Shown: one piece after another, positions 1 to 12,180 of the stretch
Layout of the letters: every line of letters starts with the position of its first letter
Numbering within the stretch: the stretch's first letter is position 1
Source: Melieria omissa
Taxonomy: Eukaryota > Arthropoda > Insecta > Diptera > Ulidiidae
Assembly (NCBI GenBank): GCA_963971225.1
Contig: OZ020269.1
Location: forward strand, 20,644,921 to 20,708,920
Reading direction: 5' to 3'
Length of the DNA stretch: 64,000 nt
Translations under genes and position numbers: made by a program
Notes under the pieces: model-generated
What the model was told of the DNA's origin: nothing
The model's input: the letters and a program-made list of their open reading frames with translations, nothing else
Database searches by the model: none

Positions 1-1837
1 CCGCCACACGTTACATTGCTTTCCAATTTGATTGCTGATAAGCAGCCACCAGCCAACGCTTTTTTTTCAGACCAAAAGCTTGAAACTTTAGTTATTTGAG
101 CAGCTGGATATATTTGCAGTAGTAAGATATGCAATAGTAAGAAAATATTTGAACATTGAGTCGAATTAACTCCTTCTGGGCCAAGGCCAGATGAAACAAT
201 TTTTTATTATGTTTTGTTATACATCTAATTGTTCTGTGTTTGTTTTCAAATGTAGGCTAAGTGAAACTAAGTCAAAAAAATTGAAAAAGATATTGAGAAT
301 AGAATAGAATTTAATGGAGTTTATTGTACTGAGACCAGAAGGGATCTATTATGCCCCTTAAAAGTTGTTAGAGAGCATTCCCTAGATCCACTGACCCAGT
401 GAAACTTAGTAACTCACGGGGGTTTAGGTGCTTGATTCTCTCTTATGCAAGCAGAACTGGCTCTATCCAGGCTTCCTGGTTGTCTCGATTTGTTCATCTT
501 TCTTTTGTTTTATCTTTCTTAAAAAATGCTATAGCTGCAAAGCATTTCCATTGCATACAGTTTTGTTTCTGACTACGCATTTTGTTTTTTGGTTATCTGT
601 TTTTGATATAAGTCACTAAATCGTTATCAATTTATTCACAAAGTGTCAAGTAAACTTCGATACAGAAAATTGATCATAGTTCCGAAAGTTATACTCACAG
701 TCAACAGAGGGTTAAAAGAAAATGCCCAAACATTCGCCTTAATAAACAAAAAAAAAAAAAACGAACAAATTCAACCGAAAAAGCCAAACATTAGCAAAAA
801 ATAAATTAAAACAAGAAACGGGCGCCGCACGTATAGAGCCAGCAAATTTTTCATTGCTGCCCATAAAAATAGAGCAGCTTAACACTCGAAGGCATCATCG
901 CACCAATCTACATACATACATACGTAGTTATGTATTTATATATATGCAAGGGTGTGCGTATCAGCAAAATAAATGTATGCACATACATATAAATATTGTA
1001 TATTTATATTTCGCATTCAATTTGAACAAACTGATGAGATATGCCAACAGTTTGTTGAATTTTTTCGTTGCTTATAAATATCAAATATTAGTAATATCAA
1101 CAATAAGAAAACAACAACAACAACAACAGCAGCAATAGAAGCTACAAAAAACGGAGCAAAACGAAGTCTATAGTAGCAAAGTTAAAGAAAGCAAAAAAGC
1201 CGCACACCGCATACCCGATAGGAATTTCCAGCGCTGCATGAGTGGTGACATAACGACAAAAAGTACAATTTAACTTGAAAATATGATTGCGTTTTACGTA
1301 TTATTAATACGTATTACTTTTTAATGCATATATTAGTAAGATTTTGATTTGACCAAAAGCCAAAACTTTCGATGAAATTCTGAAATTTCGGCAGTAAGCG
1401 AAGCTATGAGTGGAATTGATTTTTTCCATAAAACTTAAAATTTGATGTAAAAGGGTTCTGAACTGTTAAAAATGTTTCTAAAACTTGCTCAGACAGCCAA
1501 AGTGACAGCACATATATGCGGCTCATTGTGATGCCTCAATTTTGAATTGAAGCTCTTTGAATTCTTGCTACGTTCATACACAGTGAAGATAGTTCAATCA
1601 GGTTGATAAAGATTGGTGCGTCAAGAAACTTAGGGCTTCTCCTGGCAAGAAAAGGACGTTGTCACATGAGATAGAAAACGGTGTCCTCCTTTTATTTTGA
1701 ATCACATTTACGACAAAAGTTATGTTGCAGTCAAGTAAGCAAGTAAGCAACGACCCGTAAGTACAAAGAACTTTGTGCTAATGCAGTTTCAACTTTCATA
1801 TTAAGAAATAGATTTGTCAGACCATACTTCAAGTAGG
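1..1837. other. Non-coding AT-rich sequence, no gene seen
   Basis: No frame here resembles a protein I know. The stretch is AT-rich with A-runs near 750-765 and a short CAA/CAG run at 1111-1135. The open frames at 428-619 and 854-1138 end in or run through low-complexity sequence and look like chance. Confidence 0.6.
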
Positions 1838-2158
1838 TTAGCCACTCACATCTTGTTCGATACTCTCACATACTTGTGGCGTTTGAGGTCCTGCTGGGGT
1901 GCTCCGACAACGAGTGCGTGAGGCGCGTGCCCGATCTGACGCCCCTTTGACACGAACCCACCAAATCATAACACGTGACTTTCTTGCTAAAGTGTCTACG
2001 GAATTATAGCAGTTAAGAACAAGACGTGATGTAGTGAATATACCTGCCAGGGACTTGATAGCTTTCTGAGACATTGAGACACCTCCTAAACTTTTGTTGT
2101 AGAAAAATGTAAGCTTTAAGTAAACACTGATTTTTAATCCTTCGTTCGTAAGAATCAA
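1838..2158 (-). pseudogene. Non-LTR retrotransposon RNase H fragment
   Basis: Read on the minus strand, residues about 30-73 of this 106-codon frame (roughly 2071-1940) match the RNase H domain that follows reverse transcriptase in I/LOA-type LINEs. The pattern is SQKAIKSL, then SRLVLNCYNSVDTLA, then a tryptophan-valine pair where the family has WVPGH. The glycine-histidine of that motif is lost or shifted out of frame, and the domain ends soon after. Neither a reverse transcriptase upstream nor a 3' tail is recognisable, so this is an old fragment. Family membership rests on motif recall, not alignment. Confidence 0.6.
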
Positions 2159-2261
2159 ACACAGAGCTAAAAAGAAGAACTGTAAAATACCGAATAGAAT
2201 AGAATGATATAATCATAACGAAAAAATATATGATTGCCTAATTTGAAACTGGTAACGTTCT

Positions 2262-2735
2262 AAGCGTTTAAATTGAGTTCTAAATTGACGGTGATGGCCT
2301 CACCAATGTTGTTTTTGAAGATGTATTGATCAACGACGCCGTTGCGCCCAAATTCAAACCAAACAGTAACGTTTTGTGTGCATCTCGCTTGGGTTGGAGT
2401 CCTTCTTTTTACGGAAATTTTGCTTATTTGTATTCTCATTTATCAAAAAATGCACCTCGTCGCTAAAGCTTAATTTTTAGCCAAAGGCCCAAAAGCCAAA
2501 AGGACTGTAACTCTTCCAAAACTTCCTAAACAAACAAATGACGTATCCTTGTACGGCTGCAGGTCTTCAAAAGGTGGAGTTTTTGTACTGCCTCACGTTC
2601 TCCTGCACACTTTTACGGGCAGCAGCAATGTTCTCAGACAATCTGACATTTTGATTTGCTGCTCAATCCCAACAGCAGTGACAAAGTAATTGACTAAAGA
2701 TTTGACAGACACTGCAACAGTCTGTCAACTTTGCT
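2262..2735 (-). pseudogene. Degenerate Tc1/mariner-superfamily (DDE) transposase
   Basis: On the minus strand several short frames line up with one transposase of the IS630-Tc1-mariner group. The order is SENIAAARKSVQENVRQ (helix-turn-helix end), LQPYKDTSFV, FSDEVHFLINE with the first catalytic aspartate and the following NKQNFR, and finally VWFEFGRNGVVDQYIFKNN leading to ITVN. The pieces sit in different frames and are broken by stops, so at least three indels separate them from a working enzyme. The C-terminal catalytic residues after ITVN are not found. I see no terminal repeats. It is a transposon relic. Confidence 0.7.
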
Positions 2736-2739
2736 AAGT

Positions 2740-5700
2740 CCCTCTTGGAAACCCCTTTTTAATACAGTTTAGTAAGATTTTATCACCACCCAATAGTGGA
2801 AGAGGTTTCAACTCCCAAGTTAAAAGCATTTATGTTCATCAGCGAAATATTTCTTGCAGTGCTCTCAAAAGTCACTGGTCTGTTTCTTTCAACTGATGAA
2901 CAGCATTATTGCTGCATGTAGAAAAAAAATTAAGAAGCTGTCAATTTCGCCGAAGCAGTCTTACTTGCATACATATTCCTTTCTACATATTCTTCATTCT
3001 GCATGCCCATCAACCAGCTTTGGTAGTTTATATACACAACTTCTTGACATATGTACAAACTGTGTCTATTCATTGTGAATAATTAAATAAAAGTGAATAA
3101 TTCGCATTTATGATAAATCGAAATGAAAATCGAATATGCAAACAAACAAAAAATATAAATGTGAATGCGTGCGTAAGCTCGTTTGTGCTCATGGGAATGG
3201 AAAAGTTTGCATATGTGGCAGTAGGTAGTAGCGATGGATAAGTGTTTGTGTGTGTGTATGTACGCCTGAGCATGGACATTGAAGTGATTATGATTTCATA
3301 CGATTGCTGATATTTTTTGTTGCTGCTTTTGCACTTCCCACATAATTTTATTGAATATGGCAGCGCGCACTTATCGCTCGAGCTCATTGCCGATTTTCAA
3401 CTCTTTTCAAGTGCACAGCGCTCCCCTTCCTCCCAGCATATGCAAGTGAGCGTTATCACGCTCTACATAAAATACTTATATATATATATTATACAGATGT
3501 GTGTGCGTGTGCGCGAGTATTTGTCTGTTTATGCTTGAGCAAATGTTGCTGCTGCTTCGATACAAGTTTAGCCCGAAGCATGTGCGGCGCGTAGGCAGTG
3601 GATGCGTGTAGAATTTCTGACATGCTTTTCTTTTTTTGTTGTTTGTTTTGTATTCGTAGGAGATGGAAATCTTCTTAGACCGGATTTTTTACCGGCTAAA
3701 ATCAACCCCCTTTATATCGCCAGCCTGTTAGTGTTCGCGGAACTGCCGGTGTGTGTGCGTTTGTTTTTCTCGGTGGAAGCCAGACTCGTGTTCGACTGTA
3801 AGACGGATTCTAATGGACTAAAAACCACCTCGTGTCTCCATAGTCACGGCGGAACTAGGCAGGAGCGTGGCAGTGTGTGTGTGTGCGTGTGTTATGTGTG
3901 TGTTATGTGTGAGCTTTCTAAAATTTAATTCAATTTAAAACAATTCATTTTCAATTTTATTTGCATTTGCTTTCTGTTGAGTTTTCATGCGATTTGTTTG
4001 CGTAGCAACACACAGTTCGTTCTTGTGTTGCTGTCAAATGAATTGAAAAGACGAACAGAAAAATGAAAAAAAGTCGCCAAATTGAAAATGTGCCGCTGCC
4101 ATCAGCTGAAGTAGCAAAGCTAGAAAAAAAAGCAAACCATTGAATTCGCTGGAAAATTGTGTGCGTCTCTGAAACGTCAGAAATGTGCACAGCAAAAGGT
4201 CAGTCGAGCACATCATCAGCATTAATTGGCTTTCTAAGCAGCACTTTTACAATGTGGTGGCGCTGAAAAAAATTGAAAAATTTGATGCCAAAAAAATGTA
4301 GTCAAGTTGCACTGATTTTGTTTGTAGCAAGAAATTTCTCAAGAAATTCAAAATAAAATATTTTAAATTTACAAGAGCTCAATGGAAGTTAGTTTTCTTT
4401 TAGCCTCACATTTAGTTTTTCTTAGTCAATATTAAAATTATTAAAAATTATGATTATTTCTGATTGTATTGGCACCAAACACATACAAAATGCTAAAAAT
4501 AAAAAAACATATTGAAGCATTTGCTTCGTTGGCCAAGTGCTCTAACAAATCGAAATCGTTTACAAAAAATCGCATGCAAATAAATGCGTCGAGTTCGCAA
4601 TGCTTTGGCAACACATGTTTTCGATTCGTACGCGTTTCGATTTCTGCGAAACGGCGCAAAAAAGTTGCTCGCTTGTTGCCTTTTAAATTGTGCATTTTCC
4701 AATTTTTTTGCTTCGTTTTGAAGTTTTCGCTCAACTCTATTTGTTTGTATCTGCCAGCAATGTCAGCAACAAGACAAGCCGGTGTTGTTGCGGTGCGTAT
4801 GCGAGTGTGTGTTGGTGTTTGTGTTGTTGTAGTGAGTGGCTAGTGGCCAGTTGATGCAGTTAGCGTTCATTTGCCGCCGTTGCCATTCACTTTAAATGAA
4901 TTTTCGTTGCGTTGATATTTTTTATTCGAATTTTGTTGGACATGCTTTCCAGTATCTCTCGGCTTGAATTTTCGCGCACGCCTGTTCGTATCAATTATTG
5001 TCAAAGGCAAAATTGAATTCATTATAATGTCAGCTGTGAAACATGTTACACTCACACACACACACACAAACACACATATCTGTTATATGAAAACATGTAC
5101 ATATCTATTCGGTTGAATATTCCAGCTGAAATGTGGCAACTGTGCCAATGTTGTGGACGGCAGCGTGTTGCTTTACTTAGCTGTAACATACATAAGTACA
5201 TGCTTTGCTCCCCCCGCCCCCCGCCGCACAGCCTGTCTTGCTTTGCTTTTGATTTCACTTGCTGCGTTTCCGCTCTCGGAATTTTCTCAGCACTTATTTA
5301 TTTATTTATTTTGTGGCCGCATAAAGCATTGCCGTGGCTCGTTCGCGTTGCGCTCCTTTTCCTGTCTCGACGTTTTCCATATAGCACTTTATGAACTTTT
5401 AATTAACTGCTGTTGTGTGCTAACGCTGTAATAACAAACATTTTTTCTTACAGAAAATAGCTCCACAACAACAACAACAACTACAATCATATTAGCAATA
5501 ATTAGGATTTCCACAACTTTGCTTTCATTTGCGCATTTAGTTATTTGCAAAACGATGCGCTGTGTCAATTGCGGCTCGACACTTTTCTCCTTCTATTTTC
5601 ATGTTCATTATGTGCTTTTACTTTTGTACAGCAATTTATATTTTTGCTATTTATTTTCCGCCTTTTCGCATCTATTTGCATTCATCTTCTCGCCTACTTT

Positions 5701-5968
5701 GTATACGACTTTATATGAGCGCGTTGTAGATTTTGGTTTGAAGGCTGGTTCGACTTGTTTGTAATTTATGCCAATCGATTTACTGTAAAGTTGCTTCAAT
5801 TTATAGCTTGAGTTGAATTTTCCTAATATTCTTAACCCCCATAAGTTTTGTGAAAATTTGATTTTAGTGGTTATCGATGCGTATACGCAACTTTATGTTT
5901 TCTTCTATTTGGCAGTTCACTGCTTTTTGTTTGAAGAATGTTCTAAAAGTCAATGTCCTAAAGATATA
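2740..5968. other. Unique non-coding block with microsatellites
   Basis: No transposon relic is recognised here. It contains (TG)n runs at 3245-3260 and 3872-3912, a (CA)n run at 5051-5077 and one exon-like stretch listed separately. The frames between 4441 and 5764 overlap on both strands and are low in complexity, which fits chance opening in T-rich DNA. Confidence 0.55.
3660..3797 (+). other. Candidate exon (weak)
   Basis: A strong acceptor-like signal, a long T-rich tract ending in TTCGTAG, precedes 3660. A donor-like GTAAGA begins at 3798. The 138 bases between them are GC-richer than their surroundings and one frame stays open throughout, starting DGNLLRPDFLPAKINPLY. There is no protein family I recognise in it. 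Its length is a multiple of three, so it could be an optional exon of a gene extending outside the window. Chance splice-like signals are common in T-rich fly DNA, so this stays a low-confidence call. Confidence 0.15.
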
Positions 5969-6104
5969 ATTAGACTGTTTCACAAAGTATAAAAAATTTG
6001 AACAATCCATTAAAATCCATTTTAACAAGAGTGTTATTTAAAAATTTTCAGTATCAAACGGGTGTTTACAAAAATAAATTGTAACCTTTTTCAAATAGTC
6101 TAAT
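5969..6104. repeat. Inverted repeat pair, possible MITE
   Basis: ATTAGACTGTTT at 5969-5980 is matched in inverted orientation by AAATAGTCTAAT at 6093-6104, with one mismatch. The 112 bases between the arms are AT-rich and contain no gene. The spacing suits a short non-autonomous DNA element, but no target duplication is clear. Confidence 0.35.
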
Positions 6105-9100
6105 CAGGTGCTTCATTGTAGAGTTAAAAAGTTTGACTGTATATGACATTTAAAAGTTCAAATTTTCTTTTTTGAAGCAAATAACAACTTTCAGTTTTTA
6201 GATGCAAATAAAAACCAAAACCTGAACAAAAACCAAAAAAAATTTGTATGGTTTTAGAGTCAAAGAGTTTCACTGTATTTAACCCTTTGACGTCTGGGAA
6301 GATCTTAATATTTTAAGGTCAATAAGAAGCGAGGACATTGCCTTTTTTTCATGATGTACTTTTTGTGTTTTTAACTACAAAAAAATTTTTGTCAAAATTC
6401 TCTAACAAATTTTAAAACTTTCTAATAGTTCTTTAGTTCAGCTGTATAACATATGGTCAAAGTTTAAACCCCACAAAACTGGGTGGCATATTAAAATTTG
6501 ACATTTGCTCAAATACGCAAAAATATTTTACATTGTTTTCTTATCCTAATGTCAAACAATTATCTGATTGGCTCTTTAATATTCGTCTAATAAAACTGTC
6601 CATTAGACGAAATCACTGTGGACAAAAATCTTTTAAATACTCAATTTGGTCATTGAAATGCCATACAATTTTCCATCCGCTCACCACACTGCCCGCTTCA
6701 CCAACTTGCTACTCAGCTACTCATATCACGCAAAAGTCAATTTCGCTGTAAAATAATGCGAATTTCAATTAAACTCCAATTGCCCATCACTCATACTACC
6801 CGTTGTGCCGCACATTTAATTTATGCGCAATTATAAAATCGATTGCAAGTTCGTCCAGTCGACGGCGGCCGTATTCATTGCCCACCTTGTCGCACATTTA
6901 CGCACATAATTAACCTTAAATGGTCGATTGCATTGCCACTCGTGACTTTTTAGCCAAGTCGAGTGCCACTCCAAGCAAACTGGCGCACACATAAATATTT
7001 TCGTGACAATTTATGCTCTCAAAAGTTTCACTAAGTGCCGGTTGAGTCAATTACGCTGTCTTTCTGAATGGCCGTTTGGCTGTCTGGCAGCTGATTGCTA
7101 CAGTTTTGCAAGTATTTTTTCTCCAATTGGCTTCCGAAACTTGTTTGTGGCCAATAGCGAAACGCACATAAAAAGTGCCATTACAGTGCGTTAAGAGTCT
7201 GTTGCTTTCCATTAGTTTGTGGCTTTTATATATATTTTGATTTTATCAAAGCAAACACACACACACACGAACGCACTTAAACGCAATCAAATCGCCATCA
7301 AGCGTTTTTCTTTAGTTTTTCTTGTGCTGCAAGAAATCACTCGTCTATCTACTTTGCACCTGTTGTCAGCGTCATTGAGCTGCATAGATTTCGTAGCTAC
7401 ATTTTGTGTGTCGAGTGCGTGTGTGTGTGTGTTATGTTTGCGTGTGTGTTGTGTTTGTGCGCACACAATTCTCCAATCAATTGATGCGATTTAATGGTGA
7501 CATAGTGACGTATTTACACATTGTTGCTGTTGATGTGGTTGTTGCTATCATGAGTATTGTGGTTGTTGTTTTTATTGTTGTTGTTGCTGCTTGTCTACTT
7601 TGAGTAGCAGATATTTCACACATCATTTATCAATGTCTCGCTGCCGTCTCAATGTAATAAAATAACATAAAAGTAAAGAAAGCAAGAAAATATACAACAA
7701 AAACAGCCACAATACACAAGTATTGTAAGTATGCACAAGTGTGATTTTAGAGATAGAGTTCTGCATTGATTGTGGTTGTTGCCGCTGTTGTTGTTGTTTT
7801 TCTTTTTATGTTATTTCATTTATTGATAATGCTGAAACTTTTGCCACTAACGAGTGGGCCAACTTAAACAGAAAAGTTTCGCTGACTTTGCAATGGTGTT
7901 TTATATATATTTTTATATAATTGTGTGTGTGTGTATGTGTTTGAGTTTGCGCATACATGTATTGTTCTAATGTTAAAGCGCTCAGCTTGTGCCTAATGCG
8001 GCATCAATCAGTGCCGGTCATTGGTTCTGGAGTGTGATGAGCGTTTTTCTCTTTCACACTGTAAACGCTTCAACATCTCGCTCACGCGTCCTTAATAGCT
8101 TAGAGATTATTTCTATTCATTTATATACATACACACATATAAGTACTATACTTTTGAGTGTGCGTTTGCATGGAATGGTACTAATCCTTAGGCTTTATGG
8201 GAATTAAGACAGTGCGTAGACGGCTGTCTACGTTTTTTATTCTTTTTTTATACTTTTTTCTAACCAACTGCAAGCTGTGAATTGTGTCGGGGCAGTTCTA
8301 CTTTATATTGTCATTTTTTAGATGTTGTTGGTGCTAAGAATTTATAAAAAATAAAAAAAAACAAATGTCATTGGTGCTAAGAAATTATAAAACATATAAA
8401 AAAAAAAATTTCCAAAAATCACTAAACATTTCTTATGAAATCTGTGTCAACTCAAACTAAATTCTGTTGGTTTTTATGCCTTTTTGTTGGCTTCTTTCCA
8501 CTTGCACTCGAAAATTTCTTTGATTTTTTATATTCTTTTCGCCTTAAAGTTCTCCTTGTTTGTTTTTGTGTGTCGTCTTTTAATTTCACATTACTGTTGT
8601 GTTTGCCTTGTTGGCATGTTTATTTATTTATTTGTGTCATTTTTATTTATTTATTTTCATGTACCTTTTTTTTAGCCGCATACGATACGATTTGGTTGTG
8701 TGCAACTTCTGGGCATTTGATGTTTAAGATTGTCACATATTATCATTCAATCAGTGCGAGACTACATGTCGTCGTCGGCGCTGTACAGACTTTTTATTGT
8801 TGTTGTTTTTGGCCCGTATAGACATTTCTTCTGTAGGTAGCTGCTGTTGTTGAGATGCAGGCGTTTGTCATTTTCTGTAAACCTCAATGTTAATTACGAC
8901 TGCTACCTTGTGTGTTGTTGTTGTTGTTTGGGCTACTGTTTGCATTGGGCTCTATGGCTTTACTTGTGTGTGTGTGATAAGATTTGGGATATTTGTTTTT
9001 GCTGTCGCTAGTAAAGTAAAAAAAATATTCACATGATTTTTGTACTTTTGTGCTTATTTACAGAGTTCTAGTTAATCTACCACCTCGTTCAACAGCTCGA

Positions 9101-9404
9101 TTTCTCTCTTTCTCATTCATACTATCTCTATCTTTTTCTGCTTCATGTTCTGCTCTATCTGCCTTAATCATTGCTAGAAAGTGTTTTTGTTGCTTATTTA
9201 ATCTGCAAATGCGCTGATTGTCTGTTTTCGTTATATTTTTTTTAGTACCATTCGTCCATTTTACTTTGGTTTAGAATTTATGAATACGAAATTTATTGAA
9301 ATCAATAATAATTAATTTATTTAAATAAATTAATTTAATATTTTAATAATTTAAATATTTCTTCATCAAATGAAAAAACTTTGTAAAAAACACTGCATGT
9401 CTAA
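6105..9404. other. Unique non-coding block with microsatellites
   Basis: The block holds (CA)n at 7254-7268, TG-rich runs at 7418-7463 and 7921-7940, and GTT-rich runs near 7540-7590 and 7770-7800. A short direct repeat built on TTGGTGCTAAGAA lies at about 8328-8410, with a period near 44. A sequence TTAACCCTTTGACGTCTGGG near 6280 looks like a lone end of a TTAA-type element. No gene was seen. The frame at 8435-8821 is T-rich and low in complexity. Confidence 0.55.
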
Positions 9405-9429
9405 AGTTTTAGTTACAGAAATCAAGTTT

Positions 9430-9901
9430 TTATTGAACCGTTTTGACAACATACGATTTTTTTTATTTGGTAAAAAGTAATTTTTTTGTTAAATTTTTCA
9501 ACAAAAATGTTCTTTATTAAAAACCAATTCTCATCAGGCATAAATTGGCCTTTATCGTAAATGATCTTGGCCATTTTCAGTCAGCTTCATATTTCATCAG
9601 CACCGAATTTCATTTGTTTATGGGTGAAAAATGTTATTAAGTGGTCCTTGGCGGCTCCTCGGTCGGTCATTTTTTTACCATTAAGAGAGTTTTGCAGATA
9701 CAAAAACAAATGATACCCTGACGTTGAAAGGTCCGCGCTATACGATGAATGCATTAAAACTTCCCAACCAAGTTCCCTCAATTTGTTTCGAGTCATCAAA
9801 GAAGTGTGCCAAGTAATGGCACACAACTTTTTTCCTGTGGGCGAATTCTGGTCACTGGCAGTCGAGTTGAAAGCAGTGAATAATCGAATTAACATTTTCA
9901 C
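9430..9901 (-). pseudogene. Mariner transposase C-terminal relic
   Basis: The minus-strand frame 9587-9901 (104 codons) carries the diagnostic mariner stretch LRELGWEVLMH followed by SYSADLSTSGYHLFLYLQNSLNGK, which corresponds to the YSPDLAPSDYHLF region holding the last catalytic aspartate. That aspartate is replaced by glycine, and the earlier HQDNARPH motif is degraded to ITWHTSL. Weak similarity continues below 9587 towards a C-terminal end near 9430. The N-terminal helix-turn-helix is missing. The copy is dead, and nearby T-runs make its boundary uncertain. Confidence 0.85.
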
Positions 9902-10089
9902 CCACTGAAAAAACTTGTGACAGACAATTCCCTACCAATCTCACCAAATACTCAACATAACCTTGTTTGCTATCAATTTGAACCTTTAGGTCGTTATGAA
10001 AGGTCATTGCGCTTTGCTTGTGTTGAATATTTTATTTATTATTTTTTGGCTTATTCGGTAGGCAAACCCAAGTACTTTCTGGACCTAAG

Positions 10090-10128
10090 CAGAATCCCTG
10101 TCATGTTAAGTTCATGACAGGGATTCTG
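10090..10128. repeat. Perfect 16-bp hairpin
   Basis: CAGAATCCCTGTCATG (10090-10105) is repeated exactly in inverted orientation at 10113-10128 around a 7-base loop. The right arm begins the coding-like sequence of the retrotransposon fragment that follows, and the left arm is an inverted copy of the same bases. That suggests a template switch at the 5' end of the insertion. It could form a stem but has no terminator context. Confidence 0.8.
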
Positions 10129-10436
10129 AGCGGATACTGTCTGCTAAACATGCATAAAGCGCGACTGGAAATCACACATAGCGAACTATTCAGAATCTGC
10201 ATGGAAAATGAAGAAACATCCGTGCACATTTCGCCTTTTCATATTGGGAAGGTAACTGATTCAAACGAAAGAGCTGCCTGGAATTGATCCGTGAAAAATC
10301 AAGAAATTCCTGGACTGTATTTGGCGTATATGAACTCCTCAAATAAGGAATAAATAATTCAACACAATAGTTCTTATTAAACGCAGTGTTTCGGGTAGCT
10401 GTTGCTCGACTCCCATACCTAATCTAATCTAATCTT
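10113..10436 (+). pseudogene. 5'-truncated non-LTR retrotransposon tail
   Basis: The plus strand from about 10111 reads FMTGILSGYCLLNMHKARL and continues with ELFRICMENEETSVHI. This fits the post-RNase H cysteine/histidine region of I/LOA-type LINEs (consensus LTGHC...NxH...CR.C..EEET..H). The frame breaks after about 45 residues and the rest is untranslated-like. The sequence ends near 10436 in repeated CTAAT units (TAATCTAATCT), the kind of short 3' repeat such LINEs leave instead of poly(A). Only the extreme 3' part of the element was inserted or survives. Confidence 0.65.
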
Positions 10437-12180
10437 ATCTATTTGCTTCCAAATTTCTTTTGCTTGCATTAAAATATTCACTGAAATCCATAACCACAAC
10501 TAAACGCAAATAATTGTCTAACTATGCACGTGTATACATTGCAATCAAAATACCGTTTCACTCCATTCACACACGCTAACAACTCAACGTGCATAAATTA
10601 GAGTTGCCGCCAGGCTCAAGTCAATTTCACATACTTTGCCCTCAACAGGCAACGCCTCATTCCCCATCGACGGGTGTAAGCGGCGTTTCCAGCACAACGC
10701 CACCACCACCACACACCCGCGTTGCCGCCCGCACACAACGCACGCAACGCCGACCAGCCAAATCCACGGCAATCACGCCGATAATGTTGTGCCATAATGA
10801 CGTTGTGTCTATGACAATTTCACTTAATTTTTTGTCGCTTTGCCTCTCGTTCTCCGGCCACTGCCTCAACCACTCCCACGTCTACCATCCTAGAAACAAG
10901 AGCGTTGTGCTGGGCGCATTGGAAGCGCTTTATGCGGCCCGGATCGGCAGCCTACAGATACCGCACCGTTACATGCTGTAGATACACAGATTGTGCGGAT
11001 GCTGCGGTGGGTTGAACTGTGCTGTCATTGCTAAGGTTGTATTAATAATGAGATTTGTATCTATTTGCGCGTGTTGGGTATTTTCTGGATATTTTCGTCG
11101 CGTTCTACAAGTATTGGTGCCTTGTGTATGCTATGCGAATGTGTATGTGCATGAGTTCTTACTAAGAAGCCAACACACACACAGGTACAAATGCGAGGCA
11201 CCTACGTGCGTCAGTCCTGGCAGTCGCTGGGCCCGCAACAGTGCAACAGGCTCGCAAAAATACACATTTTCTGCGAAACTGAAATGTATTTAAATTGATA
11301 CGAATACTGTCGAACACAATGTTTACGCAAAGCCACTTGCAGTGGGAGCTTTGTCCTGAAGTATCTAAAAATAGATTTGTTTTTCTCAATTACGCATTTG
11401 CCTAATCGCTTGTTTCGTCATGTATGTTGCACCGAAGTAACTAACCACAAAACTAATCCCATAATAGTCGCAAATCTACTGACATCTCACCTACAGGAAC
11501 TCAGCATATGCTCTGCGTCTTTTCTTCGCCCCCCAAACACCACTTTTACACAGCTTTTGTTGTGTTTGAAGTTCTACATTGTTTCACTAATGTTGCGCCA
11601 TAGAGTGCTGCAACCCTTTTCTCCAACCTTTTCGTTTTCATGCACCTTTTGGCTCACAACATGGCCTCACCACCTCTTTCTTTGTTGCTTCTTAATTGCT
11701 AGTGATTGTTGTTGAGTGTGCAGTTCGGCTTTTATGTGTGCGTGTGTGTATGTGTGTGTGTGTGTAAAACAGGAGGTGAAAACAAAAACTGCGAAATAAA
11801 TGTCTCCATTGTATTTTATTGTACGTTTGTATTTTGTGTGGGCTTTCATTTTCACTTAGCATTTATTTGTGTGTTCTTTGTTCATTTGTTTGTTCATTTA
11901 TTTGTTTGTGTGCTGCATGCAAATCCTTTTTGTATTTTCTTCATTTGCTTACGAAGAACTTGGCGCCTTTTTTTGTTGTTTGTTTGACATTTGAGGACTT
12001 TTATTGCATTAAGCTCGCTAATGTCAAAGAAAATTTAAGATTTTCTCGTCAAATGTCTGCTTTTTGTGTGGAATTGTTTTTTAATGACGCTTTGTTTGAC
12101 GTTAATTTATAACACTTTCTGCATTAAATCTTTATTGATGTTGCAAACTTGCAAAATTATGAATTTTGATTACTTTGAAT
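10437..12180. other. Unique non-coding block
   Basis: A GC-richer patch at 10640-10800 has one open frame with a Ser/Thr/Pro-rich composition (TPPPPHTR) behind a CAACAG acceptor-like site. It has no recognisable domain and overlaps an open frame on the other strand. (TG)n lies at 11747-11764. From about 11870 the DNA becomes T-rich with repeated TTCATTTGTT motifs, leading into the minisatellite that follows. No gene can be supported. Confidence 0.5.

Noticed and set aside
1500..1700. Possible mariner fragment (phrases like CAAGAAACTTAGGGCTTCTC)
   Set aside because: I could not line up any transposase motif in any frame.
6280..6300. TTAACCCTTTGACGTCTGGG as the left end of a TTAA element
   Set aside because: No matching inverted end followed by TTAA was found nearby.
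10589..10981. Pro/Thr/Ser-rich frame behind an acceptor-like CAACAG
   Set aside because: It lacks a normal ATG, has no domain and shares its GC-rich patch with a frame on the other strand. A coding role is possible but unsupported.
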